A DNA stretch of 64,000 nt from UBA8752 sp002336475 (GCA_943846755.1 OX044365.1:186001-250000), one strand, 5' to 3'. Numbered from the stretch's first letter, positions 35,374 through 45,135 are shown. Numbers and translations are program-made. Notes: generated by a model from the letters alone, not told the origin.

Positions 35374-38300
35374 ATGCATCCATTCGGGATCGCGCGCTCA
35401 ATTTTTCAATGCCATATGCGGCCTTGTTTGGCCATGCTCTGCCTTGTTTTTGGAGCGTTTGAGTCAGGGCTTTGGGGGCAGGGCGATGCCGTCCAAGCCG
35501 AGGTGCGAGCACGTGCAGAAGCCGCCTATGTTGCAGGTGACCTGTTGGGCGCTTTGCCTGACTATGAGCGGTTGGTCAGCCTTTTTCCCGAGGAGGCTTG
35601 CCTGCACGGGCGCTTGGCAGGATGTGCTCTGAAGGAACCTGGCCGCTTGTCTTTGGTCCGGCGGCATCTGCGCATCGCCTTGCGCATGGGGTGCAGCGAT
35701 ATCGACCTTGGCTTTCATCAGGCCCGGTTGGCACAACTTGAATACGATTTTGACCGTGCCCGTGACCTTTACGCCGCTTATTTGACCGCCGCAGGAAAAA
35801 AGGCGAGGTTCAAAACGGAGGCCGAAAGAGGAGCGCTTTTTTGCGAGAATGCAGATTGGAATCCTACTGAAGCGGTGTCGTTGGAAGTCTTCGAACGCAT
35901 TCCGTCTGATCCCGATGCGGCGTTTCGTTATTACGACCCTGAAGTTGAAGGATTGCGGTTGGTGTCCACTCCGGCCTCATTGCGTTCTAAGGCCGACATT
36001 AAATGGGGGCAGGGGCGCATGGCATTGCACGATGGCGATACGGTCCTGGTGTTTGCTTCTTTGGGCAAAAAGGGCGCTACGGGGTGGGACCTATATCGGG
36101 TGTCCATCCAGCAGGGCGCTTACACAGAGCCTACTTTGCTTCAAGGCACCATCAACTCAGAGTTTGACGAAAAGGACGCCTACCTGTCCAAGGAAGGTAT
36201 CTTGTATTACGCTTCGAACCGCCCCGGTGGATTGGGAGGCTTTGACATTTACGCGGTCACTTGTGGTTTAGATGGCATGCCCACGGGACAACCGTACAGG
36301 TTGCCTTATCCCATCAATTCTGTCAACGATGACGTCTTCTTTATCCCGGAAGCCGCTGGCGGTGCATGGATGGCTTCGAACAGGGCCTCCATTGAGGGGA
36401 AGGTGCACGCCTATCGGATTGGATTGGGTGAAGGAGAAATGGCCACGGGTTCCATTGCTTGGTCTGCCGACGAAGTTGAGGGAGAGGGTTTTAAACTGAG
36501 GGTGTTCGCCAGTGGTGAGGAGGTTGCTGCAGGCGACTTGAATGGCGATGCTGTGGCACACCTCGCTTTTTCAGGAGACGCGAGTGTGCGCATTGTTTTG
36601 GAAGACGCTGCAGGTCAAGTCTTGGCGGAATCTTTTGGGGCAGGCGAGGGCGCTTGGGAGCTCAAAAAATCTTCGGGAGGGTGGAGTGTTGAAGACAAGT
36701 CGGACGTCTTGGCCGATTGGGCGGTGCTGTCCGACCTGCAGGTTGGAGCGTCTGTTCGAAATGTGTCTACTGCACCTGCAACGTCGGTCAATGGCGGAAC
36801 GGATGCAGACAGCGACTTGGCACAAGGTGAAGCTGGTAGAGGATGGGCAACTTGGATTGGCAACAGAAACAATGACGCTGTCGCTTCGATGTCTGTGGAG
36901 GGTGTTGATGATGCAGCTGGAGGCTCTGATTTGTCTGTGCTGCTCGATAAGGGGGACACTCCTCATCAGACTGAGGCTGCAGAGGAAGTTCAAGGTGCTA
37001 CAACCAGCAGTGAGTCGGATTCTGCGGCTGCGCCGGAAGATGCGGCCGCCATTGGGGATGTCGCTCCTGATTCGGACAGCGCCTCAGAAAGCTCCGCAGA
37101 GGAGCCTACAGGATCAACATCTGCATCAAGTGCAGCACCTAAAAATTCGGATGAAGCCATAACTTCTTTGGAATCATGGGATACAGGAGATGTAGAATCT
37201 CTGATGACACAAACTCCTGAAGGCCCAGAAGTGGTGGAGGAGATGCTGGCTTCCAAGCCTGGGTTGGTGGTGGAGATCTGGGAGGCCAGGGCCGCTCAGA
37301 TTTTGACGCTGGAACAAGGGTTTTTGGATGAGCCGGATTTCAACAAGGCTGGAGCGTTGTACGACCTATTGGATGAAATGGAGTCTTGGGTCCCTCAAGG
37401 TGAGATGATGACTCCGCTGCTTCAGGACGGGGCTGACATTGCTGACATGCGGGACATGCTCGACGAGTGGAGTTTTGCTGTCCAATCGGCATCCAAAGCT
37501 TCTTTGGCAAAAGTGGCTGGGGAGGCGGCTTTGGCCTTTCGCAGGGAAAGGCTCGCCATTCGTGAATTGTGGGAGGCTTCAGAATTGGACTTGACACCAT
37601 TAAAGGGGCGTTGGTCCAACTGGAGGGATTCCAACCGAGGGTTACCAGGAACACGGCCATCAGATGCCAGCTTGTCGGTAGAGGAGGCGGAGTTGTTGCT
37701 CGGGCGTTGGAACGGCGTATTGATGGCTGCGGATGAGACTTGGAGTCGCAAAGAGCGAAGCGGCTGGCGAGGGGATTGGCTGGGTCGCCAGCAGGTAGAG
37801 CTAAAGCTCAACCAGGACTTCTGGGAGAATGAAATGGAGCTTGTAGCAACAACTGCTTTAGCTTCAGAAACCGATCAAGTTGAACCCGAAAGAACTGAGG
37901 TCAATCCATCCGAAAGTGCGGAGGTGTCCGAAGATGTGCTTTTGGATGTTGAAGGAGAAGGCGGTTTCCGCATCCCTATCGAAGGTGACGCCAACGCCTC
38001 ACTGGTGGCTCAATTGCTCCCATCTGTGGACGGCGAAGCTGAATCTGTTGGTTCTGAATTCGCCCTTGCACCAGGTGAAGCTGCCTGGTCAAGCGACTGG
38101 GATGCAGCGGTCTCTGGATCCAAAGAGGTTTCCCGACAATGGGAACGTTTGTCTAGGGCTTCTGGTGGTCGGGGTGTAGCTCCTGTTGCCAATGGAGAGG
38201 GCTTGGAAGGTTTGTCGCCGGCATTGCGCAGTGCTTACTCTGGCTTGGTGCAGTCTGTGATGGACGAGCTTCTGGAATTGCGGACAGAATGGAACCGTGA

Positions 38301-40683
38301 GCGCGACCCTTTGGTGGCCCAATGGGAGGAAAAAGAGTTTGCTGGTATGGGCAACAGCGATGCTATGGTTGAGGTACGGGAGCTCTGGCGAGCGGCGCAG
38401 CAGGCAGAAGAGCGGGCAGAATCCTTGCAGCGCGGCAGGAGGGAAGGAGAGGCTGCAGAATTTGACAGGATGCTGGCTCAAAGGGAAGCCTTGTCCGCTG
38501 CGGAAACCGCATGGCGCGCTTGGGAGTCAGCGTGGAATGACGTTCTGGAAGCAGCAGCCCTTCTCGAAGAGGGGGAGGAAACCGTCCCCGTTTCATTGGA
38601 TCCGGAAGGGGATCTGGTACAAGAAGAGGCGGCGGATACTGAGCCCGGCCTAGAAGAAACTGGATCGGAAGAAACGTCCAACGGTCAACCTTCAGATCCG
38701 CAGGATGCAGAGGAATGGGCAACGGCTTCGAATTTTGCCGATGGTGCAAATCAGGATGAGGAGGATTTGACGGATGCAGCGGTGGCCGATGGCATGGGGC
38801 AGGAAGTGGCCGAAGAGCCGGTTGCAGCAGCAGAACCGCAGACCGATCAAACGCCTTCCCCTTTGGCACCACTTAATGAGACTGTTGAACCGTTGAATAC
38901 GGGGCCTGTGGCTTTGGATTTGACGGAGGTGTTAGAGAACAGCACCGACGAAAGGTTGGAGCGCGTATCGTCCGTCATGACGGCCATGGATGCTGCGCAA
39001 AAATCTGGGTCCCCTTTGGTTTTAGAGCCTTCAGAACAGGAAGCCCTTGCGGCGTGGAGGGAACGCCTCGATGTCTTGGGCAATGACCCTGGAGCGACTG
39101 CAGGACGCGCAGCGAGGATGGCATGGGACAAGCGTATGTTTTTCAATGAACGGCGCTTGCGTACTGCATTGAATGCGCTTGATGTCGAGCAGCTTGAACG
39201 GAAGCTCAGCGGAGGGTTTGTTCAGGAAGAAGAAGTCTCGGTTTCTGTATTCGAAGAGGCCCGGGTTTCGGGTGGCGAAGTCACCGCAGCTGTTTCTGCA
39301 GAAACGGACACAGAGGTGCCCAGTGAAGTGGCACCTGCAGACGTCGTTATGTCTGAAGGTTCCACAGTGGAAGTCGAATCTGCGAACCGCTCTGTTGAGG
39401 AAGAGGCGGACCGCACACAACCCGAAGGAGGAGCAGCATCTGAGGCTGCTGCATCGGAAGCTGTATCCCGCCAAGACGCAGACGTGGCCGCCTATGGCTT
39501 GGTTTTACCTGAAGCTGAAGTGTGGGGCAGCGCTTCGAACCGTGGCCGTAATGGTGGACTTACGCTCAGGCCCATTGACAGGGCTGCCCTTGAGCGCACC
39601 ATTTTGGCTCAACCATTCTCTGCAGAAACGGAAGATGCGGCAGCAGCCCGATTTAACAATGCATTGGGAGCGCCGGCAGAAGAAGGCGTGGAATACAAGA
39701 TTCAAATCGGGGCGTTCCGCAAAGCGCTTCCGGCAGCCTTGTTTGCAGCATTCGACCCCATGTGGGCGCAGGAGCTTGCCAATGGGATTACCCGTTACAT
39801 GGCAGGCAGTTTTGATTTGTACGACCCTGCTGTGGCTGCCCGGGATGCCATTCGGGCTTTGGGTTATGAAGATGCATTTGTAGTCAGGTTTGTCGACGGT
39901 GAAAGGGTGCGTGCCTCTCGTCCGGAGCCTGCTCTTTTGGAAGAGGAGCGCGCTTCTGTTGCGGGCACAGATGTCCTTTCGCCCCGTCCTGTGGGTGCTG
40001 CTTTGTCTGAGGTGAGCCCTGCCGAGGATGGCGGCAGGTCAACCGTATCCGGTAGTGCTGAAGCAGGCAGCCAGCCTCTGCCGACCCGCCGGGAGGACAT
40101 TCCAACTTGGGATGGCATCTCCGGTCGGGTATACAGTGTCCAGGTGGGGGCCTTCCGAGGCGTCCCAGATGCAGAGGCCATGGCCGCATTGGGAACATTG
40201 ACACGAGAGGACGCAGGCTCCGATGGATGGTTGCGCCTGTTCTCGGGAAGGTTTGTGACGCAATCCGAGGCCGAGGAGCACCGCCGGGAATTGAGAAGTC
40301 AGGGAAGGGCCGACGCCTTTATTGTCGTGTATATCAATGGAAGGAGAATCCCTCTGTCGCAAGCTTCTTTGACCTCTGTGGCGTCACTTCCCGGTGCCCC
40401 AAACGAGGGTTCTGTTGAAACGGTTGAACAAGCTGTGACAGATTCCCCGGTTGAGGAGGAGGATGCTTCGTGGAGCGTTCAGTTGGGGGTGTTCAACAGC
40501 ACCATTCCTGTGAGGCTGGCCAACGCCATCTTGGATGCGCCATTGCAATGGCAAATCCGATCCGTCAGAAGCGAGGGACTCACCCGCTACCGGACTGCTT
40601 TTGTCGCCGAGGAGCAAGCTCAGCGGTGGCTCATTGCTGCCCAAGCTCAAGGCTTCACAAATGCCCAGTTGGTTCAGGAATAA
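35374..40683 (+). CDS. Giant exported TPR - PD40 propeller - acidic linker - triple SPOR protein, 1769 aa
   Basis: From ATG 35374 (or ATG 35416, which gives the neater signal peptide MRPCLAMLCLVFGAFESG) the protein has an N-terminal TPR-like segment (AAYVAGDLLGALPDYERLVS, residues about 50-140). A PD40-like region follows (YASNRPGGLGGFDIYAV near 280, and LPYPINSVNDDVFFIPEA), in the style of Bacteroidota envelope proteins such as T9SS PorE. About 1000 residues of Ala/Glu/Ser-rich, partly coiled-coil sequence rich in Trp come next. Three C-terminal SPOR-like repeats start at YKIQIGAFRK (about 1440), YSVQVGAFRG (about 1586) and WSVQLGVFNS (about 1700). SPOR domains bind peptidoglycan glycan lacking stem peptides, mostly at division septa. 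A periplasmic, cell-wall-bound scaffold is likely; exact role unknown. It is divergent from pruA. Confidence 0.88.
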   Translation: MHPFGIARSIFQCHMRPCLAMLCLVFGAFESGLWGQGDAVQAEVRARAEAAYVAGDLLGALPDYERLVSLFPEEACLHGRLAGCALKEPGRLSLVRRHLRIALRMGCSDIDLGFHQARLAQLEYDFDRARDLYAAYLTAAGKKARFKTEAERGALFCENADWNPTEAVSLEVFERIPSDPDAAFRYYDPEVEGLRLVSTPASLRSKADIKWGQGRMALHDGDTVLVFASLGKKGATGWDLYRVSIQQGAYTEPTLLQGTINSEFDEKDAYLSKEGILYYASNRPGGLGGFDIYAVTCGLDGMPTGQPYRLPYPINSVNDDVFFIPEAAGGAWMASNRASIEGKVHAYRIGLGEGEMATGSIAWSADEVEGEGFKLRVFASGEEVAAGDLNGDAVAHLAFSGDASVRIVLEDAAGQVLAESFGAGEGAWELKKSSGGWSVEDKSDVLADWAVLSDLQVGASVRNVSTAPATSVNGGTDADSDLAQGEAGRGWATWIGNRNNDAVASMSVEGVDDAAGGSDLSVLLDKGDTPHQTEAAEEVQGATTSSESDSAAAPEDAAAIGDVAPDSDSASESSAEEPTGSTSASSAAPKNSDEAITSLESWDTGDVESLMTQTPEGPEVVEEMLASKPGLVVEIWEARAAQILTLEQGFLDEPDFNKAGALYDLLDEMESWVPQGEMMTPLLQDGADIADMRDMLDEWSFAVQSASKASLAKVAGEAALAFRRERLAIRELWEASELDLTPLKGRWSNWRDSNRGLPGTRPSDASLSVEEAELLLGRWNGVLMAADETWSRKERSGWRGDWLGRQQVELKLNQDFWENEMELVATTALASETDQVEPERTEVNPSESAEVSEDVLLDVEGEGGFRIPIEGDANASLVAQLLPSVDGEAESVGSEFALAPGEAAWSSDWDAAVSGSKEVSRQWERLSRASGGRGVAPVANGEGLEGLSPALRSAYSGLVQSVMDELLELRTEWNRERDPLVAQWEEKEFAGMGNSDAMVEVRELWRAAQQAEERAESLQRGRREGEAAEFDRMLAQREALSAAETAWRAWESAWNDVLEAAALLEEGEETVPVSLDPEGDLVQEEAADTEPGLEETGSEETSNGQPSDPQDAEEWATASNFADGANQDEEDLTDAAVADGMGQEVAEEPVAAAEPQTDQTPSPLAPLNETVEPLNTGPVALDLTEVLENSTDERLERVSSVMTAMDAAQKSGSPLVLEPSEQEALAAWRERLDVLGNDPGATAGRAARMAWDKRMFFNERRLRTALNALDVEQLERKLSGGFVQEEEVSVSVFEEARVSGGEVTAAVSAETDTEVPSEVAPADVVMSEGSTVEVESANRSVEEEADRTQPEGGAASEAAASEAVSRQDADVAAYGLVLPEAEVWGSASNRGRNGGLTLRPIDRAALERTILAQPFSAETEDAAAARFNNALGAPAEEGVEYKIQIGAFRKALPAALFAAFDPMWAQELANGITRYMAGSFDLYDPAVAARDAIRALGYEDAFVVRFVDGERVRASRPEPALLEEERASVAGTDVLSPRPVGAALSEVSPAEDGGRSTVSGSAEAGSQPLPTRREDIPTWDGISGRVYSVQVGAFRGVPDAEAMAALGTLTREDAGSDGWLRLFSGRFVTQSEAEEHRRELRSQGRADAFIVVYINGRRIPLSQASLTSVASLPGAPNEGSVETVEQAVTDSPVEEEDASWSVQLGVFNSTIPVRLANAILDAPLQWQIRSVRSEGLTRYRTAFVAEEQAQRWLIAAQAQGFTNAQLVQE

Positions 40684-40735
40684 CAGAGGGAGTGTGATTT
40701 TTAGTCCATTTGACTGATAACCGGGTGATTCACCC

Positions 40736-40743
40736 TACTTTTG
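40736..40743 (+). promoter_or_regulatory. -7 promoter box of rpsA
   Basis: TACTTTTG matches TAnnTTTG. A TTTG at 40709-40712 could be the -33 element, with a slightly long 23-bp spacer. The leader to ATG 40834 would be about 85 bases, long enough for S1 autoregulation, although no specific structure was identified. Confidence 0.6.
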
Positions 40744-40833
40744 CCGCCTTATTCTGCCCAGCGTCAGTGGGCTTTTTTCATCTCTCCGTCAGGACGGCGC
40801 ATCCAACGGATACAACTAGACCTTCGAGTCCTC

Positions 40834-43529
40834 ATGACCGAAGAAAATCAAAAGCCTGAAGATCAGGCAAATGCACCCGAGGGTGCAGCGGCTGACCAGC
40901 CGCAGGAAGCCCAAGACGCTACACCGTCTAACGAAGAGGCTCCATCCGAAGAAGTCAAAACCGAAGAAGCTGCTGCTGAGGCTCCCGCCGAGGAAGCTCC
41001 TGCTGCCGAGGAAGCTCCCGCTGAGGAAGCTCCTGCTGCTGAGGCTCCCGCCGAGGAAGCTCCTGCTGCCGAGGAAGCTCCCGCTGAGGAAGCTCCTGCT
41101 GCGAGGCTCCCGCTGAGGAAGCTCCTGCTGCCGAGGAAGCTCCTGCTGAGGAAGCCCCCGCTGAGGAAGCTCCTGCTGCCGAGGCTCCCGCCGAGGAAGC
41201 TCCTGCTGCCGAGGCTCCCGCCGAGGAAGCTCCTGCTGCCGAGGAAGCTCCTGCTGCCGAGGAAGCTCCTGCTGAGGAAGCTCCCGCTGAGGATAAGCCC
41301 GCTGAGCCTTGGGTGATGCGCGTTCTGGATGAGCCTTCCGACGAGTACGATTGGGATGACGATGCCGCAGCAAAAGAAGAAATGGACCCCGAAGAGCGCA
41401 TCAAGCTCGAGGACCTTTACGAAGGGAACCTCAACTTGATCCGTGAGTCTGAAGTGGTTGAAGGCACCGTTGTCAGCATCGGTAAAAAGGAAATTGTCGT
41501 CAACATTGGCTACAAGTCAGAGGGAGTCATTGGCGCCTCTGAGTTCCGATATAACCCAGAACTCCGTGTTGGAGATTCAGTGCCTGTTTTCGTTGAGCAG
41601 CAGGAAGACCGGAACGGTCAACTTGTAGTTTCACACAGAACAGCGCGCATCCATAGTGCTTGGCTTAAGGTCAATTCATCTATGGAGAACGATGAAATCA
41701 TCATGGGTACGATCAAGTGTCGCACCAAAGGTGGTTTGATTGTAGACGTATTTGGCATCGAGGCATTCTTGCCAGGCAGCCAGATTGATGTGAAGCCCAT
41801 CCGCGACTACGATGAGTACGTCGGTAAGCAGATGGAATTCAAGGTTGTCAAGATCAACCAGGAGTACAAGAACGTGGTTGTTTCACACAAGGCGCTCATC
41901 GAGGCCGAGCTGGAGGAGCAAAAGCGTCAGATCATCGGTGGTCTCGAAAAGGGCCAGGTACTCGAAGGTGTGGTCAAGAACATCACTTCGTACGGTGTCT
42001 TCGTCGACCTTGGTGGCGTGGACGGACTGGTGCACATCACAGACCTCAGCTGGGGCCGTGTGAACCACCCAGAAGAGGTGGTCGAAGTGGACCAGAGCTT
42101 GAACGTTGTGATCCTCGACTTCGACGACGACCGCAAGCGCATTGCGCTTGGCATTAAGCAGCTGACTGCGCACCCATGGGATGCCATGTCGGAAGGCGTC
42201 AACGTCGGAGACAAGATCAAAGGAAAAGTTGTGGTTGTTGCAGACTACGGTGCTTTCGTCGAAGTGGCGGAAGGTGTCGAAGGATTGCTTCACGTCAGCG
42301 AAATGAGCTGGAGCCAGCACTTGCGCAGTGCGCAGGAGTTCCTGAAAGTGGGAGACGAGATCGAGACCATCATCTTGGGCATCGACCGCGAAGAGCGGAA
42401 GATGAGCTTGGGCATGAAGCAGCTCGTTCCAGATCCATGGGACAACATCGAGTTCAAGTTCCCTGTGCAGTCTAAGCACAGCGGAAAGGTGCGCAACTTC
42501 ACCAACTTCGGCCTGTTTGTCGAGATGGAGGAAGGCATCGATGGACTGGTCCACATCTCAGACTTGAGCTGGGAAAAGAAGATCAAGCACCCATCGGAGT
42601 TCTGTAATGTTGGCGATGAGATCGACGTGGTCGTTCTCGAGCTCGACAAGACGAACCGCCGCATGAGCCTCGGTCACAAGCAGCTTCAGGAAAACCCCTG
42701 GGATACGTTCGAAACAGTGTTCGAGGTGGGCTCTACCCACAAAGGCACGGTGGTGACCATAGACGGCAGCAATGTCAGCGTGGCACTTCCATATGGAGTC
42801 GAAGGTTTCTGCCAAGCGAAGCACCTCAAGCGCGAGGATGGCACAGACATCAAGGTCGAAGAGATTGCTGATTTCATCGTTCTCGAGTTCAACCGGAATG
42901 CCAAGCGGATTACCGTTTCGCACCTGCGCACTTATGAGGAGCCACCCGCGAAGAAGCGCAGCGGCACCACAGACCGCAAGCGACGTGATGACCGCGATAA
43001 GGGTTCAAGCCCAGCTACTCAGCGTGCAGTGCGCGAAGTCAATGAACGTCAGGCTAAGACGACGTTCGGAGACCTCGATGTGTTGTCACAGTTGAAGCAG
43101 CAAATGGAAGATGGTCCTGCAGCAGAGGCTCCGGCCCCTAAGAAGGCGCCAGCTCCAAAAGCTCCAGCTGCTGAGGAGGCACCCGCTGAAGAGGCTCCGG
43201 CCGCTGAAGAGGCACCTGCTGAAGAGGCTCCGGCCGCTGAAGAGGCACCTGCTGAAGAGGCTCCGGCCGCTGAGGAGGCACCTGCTGAAGAGGCTCCGGC
43301 CGCTGAGGAGGCACCTGCCGAAGAGGCTTCGGCCGCTGAGGAGGCACCTGCTAAAAAGGCTCCAGCCAAAAAGGCAGCGAAGCCAGCAGCGAAGAAGCCT
43401 GCAGCAAAAAAGGCAGCGGCTAAAAAGCCAGCAGCGAAGAAGCCCGCGGCGAAGAAGCCTGCAGCAAAGAAGACGGCCAAGAAAGCCGACGACGATGCTA
43501 AGGACGCCAAGGACGGAGACGCTTCCTGA
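40834..43529 (+). CDS. rpsA: Ribosomal protein S1 with long EEAPA-type and lysine-rich extensions; one-base deletion in the N-terminal repeat
   Basis: S1 binds mRNA on the 30S subunit. The centre (about 41430-42960) has six S1 domains, for example GQVLEGVVKNITSYGVFVDL with GLVHITDLSWGR, and KIKGKVVVVADYGAFVEV. The usual Bacteroidota end KTTFGDLDVLSQLKQQM follows. Two things are unusual. The N-terminus carries about 110 residues of EEAPA/AEEAPA repeats before EPWVMRVLDEPSDEYD. The C-terminus adds another EEAPA block, then a Lys/Ala tail (KKPAAKKAAAKKPAAKKPA) ending in DDDAKDAKDGDAS. At 41101-41103 the repeat reads GCTGCGAGG where neighbouring units have GCTGCCGAGG; this one-base loss breaks the frame. 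Restoring it gives 898 residues exactly in frame. S1 is usually essential, so error, or initiation at GTG 41313/ATG 41316, must be considered. Confidence 0.9.
40978..41295 (+). repeat. Degenerate 15/30-bp repeats encoding (A)EEAPA in the S1 N-terminus
   Basis: Units of GAGGAAGCTCCTGCT and GCCGAGGCTCCCGCC type are repeated about twenty times with small changes. The run contains the frame break at 41101. Such arrays are prone to recombination, slippage and mis-assembly. Confidence 0.85.
43129..43490 (+). repeat. Repeats encoding EEAPA then KKPAA blocks in the S1 C-terminus
   Basis: About six nearly identical 30-bp units (GCTGAAGAGGCTCCGGCC type, 43165-43345) are followed by AAG-rich units encoding AKKPAAKK. 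The charge therefore switches from strongly acidic to strongly basic within one tail. Confidence 0.85.
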
Positions 43530-43554
43530 GGCTAAAGCGCCACTATGAAAGAAG

Positions 43555-43585
43555 AAAGGGAGGTCCGATGGGCCTCCCTTTTTTT
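43555..43585 (+). terminator. Rho-independent terminator of rpsA
   Basis: AAGGGAGG and CCTCCCTT pair (43556-43563 with 43573-43580), extended by inner CC/GG pairs, and are followed by five more T. Confidence 0.88.
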
Positions 43586-43591
43586 ATCCCT

Positions 43592-43599
43592 TATTTTTG
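43592..43599 (+). promoter_or_regulatory. -7 promoter box of pyrR
   Basis: TATTTTTG matches TAnnTTTG and ends 9 bases before ATG 43609, so the message would be nearly leaderless and there is no room for a PyrR-type attenuator upstream of pyrR. Confidence 0.6.
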
Positions 43600-43608
43600 C
43601 GCCGCATT

Positions 43609-44169
43609 ATGGGTCCAGCGAAACTCCTCATCAACCCACTTCAATTCCGGTTGACGCTCGATCGTCTCGCCCACCAGTTGGTCGAGGAGCACGGTGATTT
43701 TGCCAGCAGTGCCCTGATTGGGATCCAGCCTAGGGGCATTCACCTTGCGTCGCGCCTGGGGGATAGAATCCAAGAGATACTCGGTGGGGTTCGGCCCAGA
43801 TCCGGTGACTTGGACATTACATTTTTTAGAGATGACTTCAGACGCAGGGACCAGCCCTTGCGCGCGGCGGTGACCAATTTGGATTTTACTGTAGAGAACC
43901 TGAAGGTGGTGATCGTCGACGATGTCCTGTTCACAGGCCGTACGATTCGAGCTGCTATGGATGCTTTGTTGGCGCATGGCCGTCCAGAAACTGTCGAACT
44001 GGCTGTTTTGATTGACCGCAGATTCCGGCGTGAATTGCCCATTGAGGCCAAATACGTGGGGCGCAGTGTCGACAGCCTTGACAGCCAGCGTGTGCGTGTG
44101 CTTTGGTCTGAGCATGATGGGGGAGAGGATCGCGTTGAATTGATGAATCCAACATCAGAAAATGGCTGA
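43609..44169 (+). CDS. pyrR: PyrR, pyrimidine regulator/uracil phosphoribosyltransferase family
   Basis: The 186-residue protein has the type I PRTase fold with the PRPP-binding signature VVIVDDVLFTGRTIRAAMDA and the PyrR-specific start LLINPLQFRLTLDRLAHQL, then LIGIQPRGIHLASRL and LDITFFRDDF. In Firmicutes PyrR binds pyr mRNA and attenuates transcription in response to UMP, and it also makes UMP from uracil. Here no attenuator hairpin is seen before pyrR or in the pyrR-pyrB junction, so the enzymatic role or a different form of control is more likely. It overlaps pyrB by 8 bp. Confidence 0.94.
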   Translation: MGPAKLLINPLQFRLTLDRLAHQLVEEHGDFASSALIGIQPRGIHLASRLGDRIQEILGGVRPRSGDLDITFFRDDFRRRDQPLRAAVTNLDFTVENLKVVIVDDVLFTGRTIRAAMDALLAHGRPETVELAVLIDRRFRRELPIEAKYVGRSVDSLDSQRVRVLWSEHDGGEDRVELMNPTSENG

Positions 44170-45106
44170 CTTCTCTCAGCATCACCTGTTGGGCATCCGC
44201 GGACTATCTCGTGCGGACGTAGAGCTGATATTTGAAACGGCCCAAGGATTCAAAGACATCATCAACCGTCCCATTCGAAAAGTCCCCAGCCTTCGAGACT
44301 TAACGGTGGCCAACTTGTTTTTTGAAAACAGCACCCGGACACGCCTCAGCTTCGAGTTGGCGGAAAAGCGTTTGAGCGCTGATGTGGTGAACTTTACGGC
44401 GGCGTCTTCCAGTGTCAAAAAAGGCGAAACCTTGGCTGATACGGTGCGCAACATCTTGGCCATGAAGGTGGACATGGTCGTGATGCGTCATCCTCACCCA
44501 GGAGCGGCCCATTATTTGGCTTCAAAAATAGACGTCCCCATCATCAATGCAGGCGATGGCACCCATGAGCATCCAACCCAAGCGCTGTTGGACTGTTTCA
44601 CATTGACGGAACGGTTGGGCAGTTTGTCGGGGAAAAGGGTCTGTATTTTGGGTGACATCAGGCACAGCCGTGTGGCATTGTCCAATGTGCGTTGCCTGAA
44701 GTTATTGGGTGCAGAGGTCATGGTGTGTGGTCCTGCTACCTTGATTCCGAAGCACTTTGCGTCTCTCGGTGTTCAGGTGGAATACGACATGGATCGAGCG
44801 CTAGAATGGTGCGATGTGGCCAATGTTCTGCGCATTCAGCTCGAAAGGCAGGGTGCAGAAGTGCCTTTTTTCCCCAGTTTAGAAGAATATCACGAACGTT
44901 TTGGAGTGACATCTGAGCGTTTAGATCGGCTGTCTGAGCCCCCCATTATTTTGCACCCAGGCCCTATGAACAGGGGCGTGGAGATCGCTTCGGAGGTGGC
45001 CGACCGTGACGATGCTGTGATTTTAGAACAGGTCGAAAATGGAGTGGCTGTTCGTATGGCTGTGTTGTATCTCCTGGCAGGTCGATTGGGTGGGTCAGAG
45101 GATTGA
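44162..45106 (+). CDS. pyrB: Aspartate carbamoyltransferase catalytic subunit
   Basis: PyrB joins carbamoyl phosphate and aspartate, the first committed step of pyrimidine synthesis. The 314 residues show the carbamoyl-phosphate loop FFENSTRTRLSFELA (STRTR at 57-61), SSVKKGETLADTV, the MRHPHPGAAHYLA and INAGDGTHEHPTQALLD motifs, LGDIRHSRVALS, and the aspartate-binding LHPGPMNRGVEI. No regulatory chain gene (pyrI) follows, consistent with class C trimers coupled to pyrR. It overlaps pyrR by 8 bp. Confidence 0.97.
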   Translation: MADFSQHHLLGIRGLSRADVELIFETAQGFKDIINRPIRKVPSLRDLTVANLFFENSTRTRLSFELAEKRLSADVVNFTAASSSVKKGETLADTVRNILAMKVDMVVMRHPHPGAAHYLASKIDVPIINAGDGTHEHPTQALLDCFTLTERLGSLSGKRVCILGDIRHSRVALSNVRCLKLLGAEVMVCGPATLIPKHFASLGVQVEYDMDRALEWCDVANVLRIQLERQGAEVPFFPSLEEYHERFGVTSERLDRLSEPPIILHPGPMNRGVEIASEVADRDDAVILEQVENGVAVRMAVLYLLAGRLGGSED

Positions 45107-45135
45107 CCTAAATTCGACAGATACTGATTCGTGAC

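Noticed and set aside
40978..43490. Possible CRISPR-like or satellite array
   Set aside because: The 15- and 30-bp units are contiguous, without spacers, stay in a coding frame and translate into EEAPA/KKPAA; no cas genes are near.
40955..43510. Antisense frames encoding AGASSAAGASSAG repeats over rpsA
   Set aside because: They are the reverse complement of the EEAPA-coding repeats and carry no independent signal.
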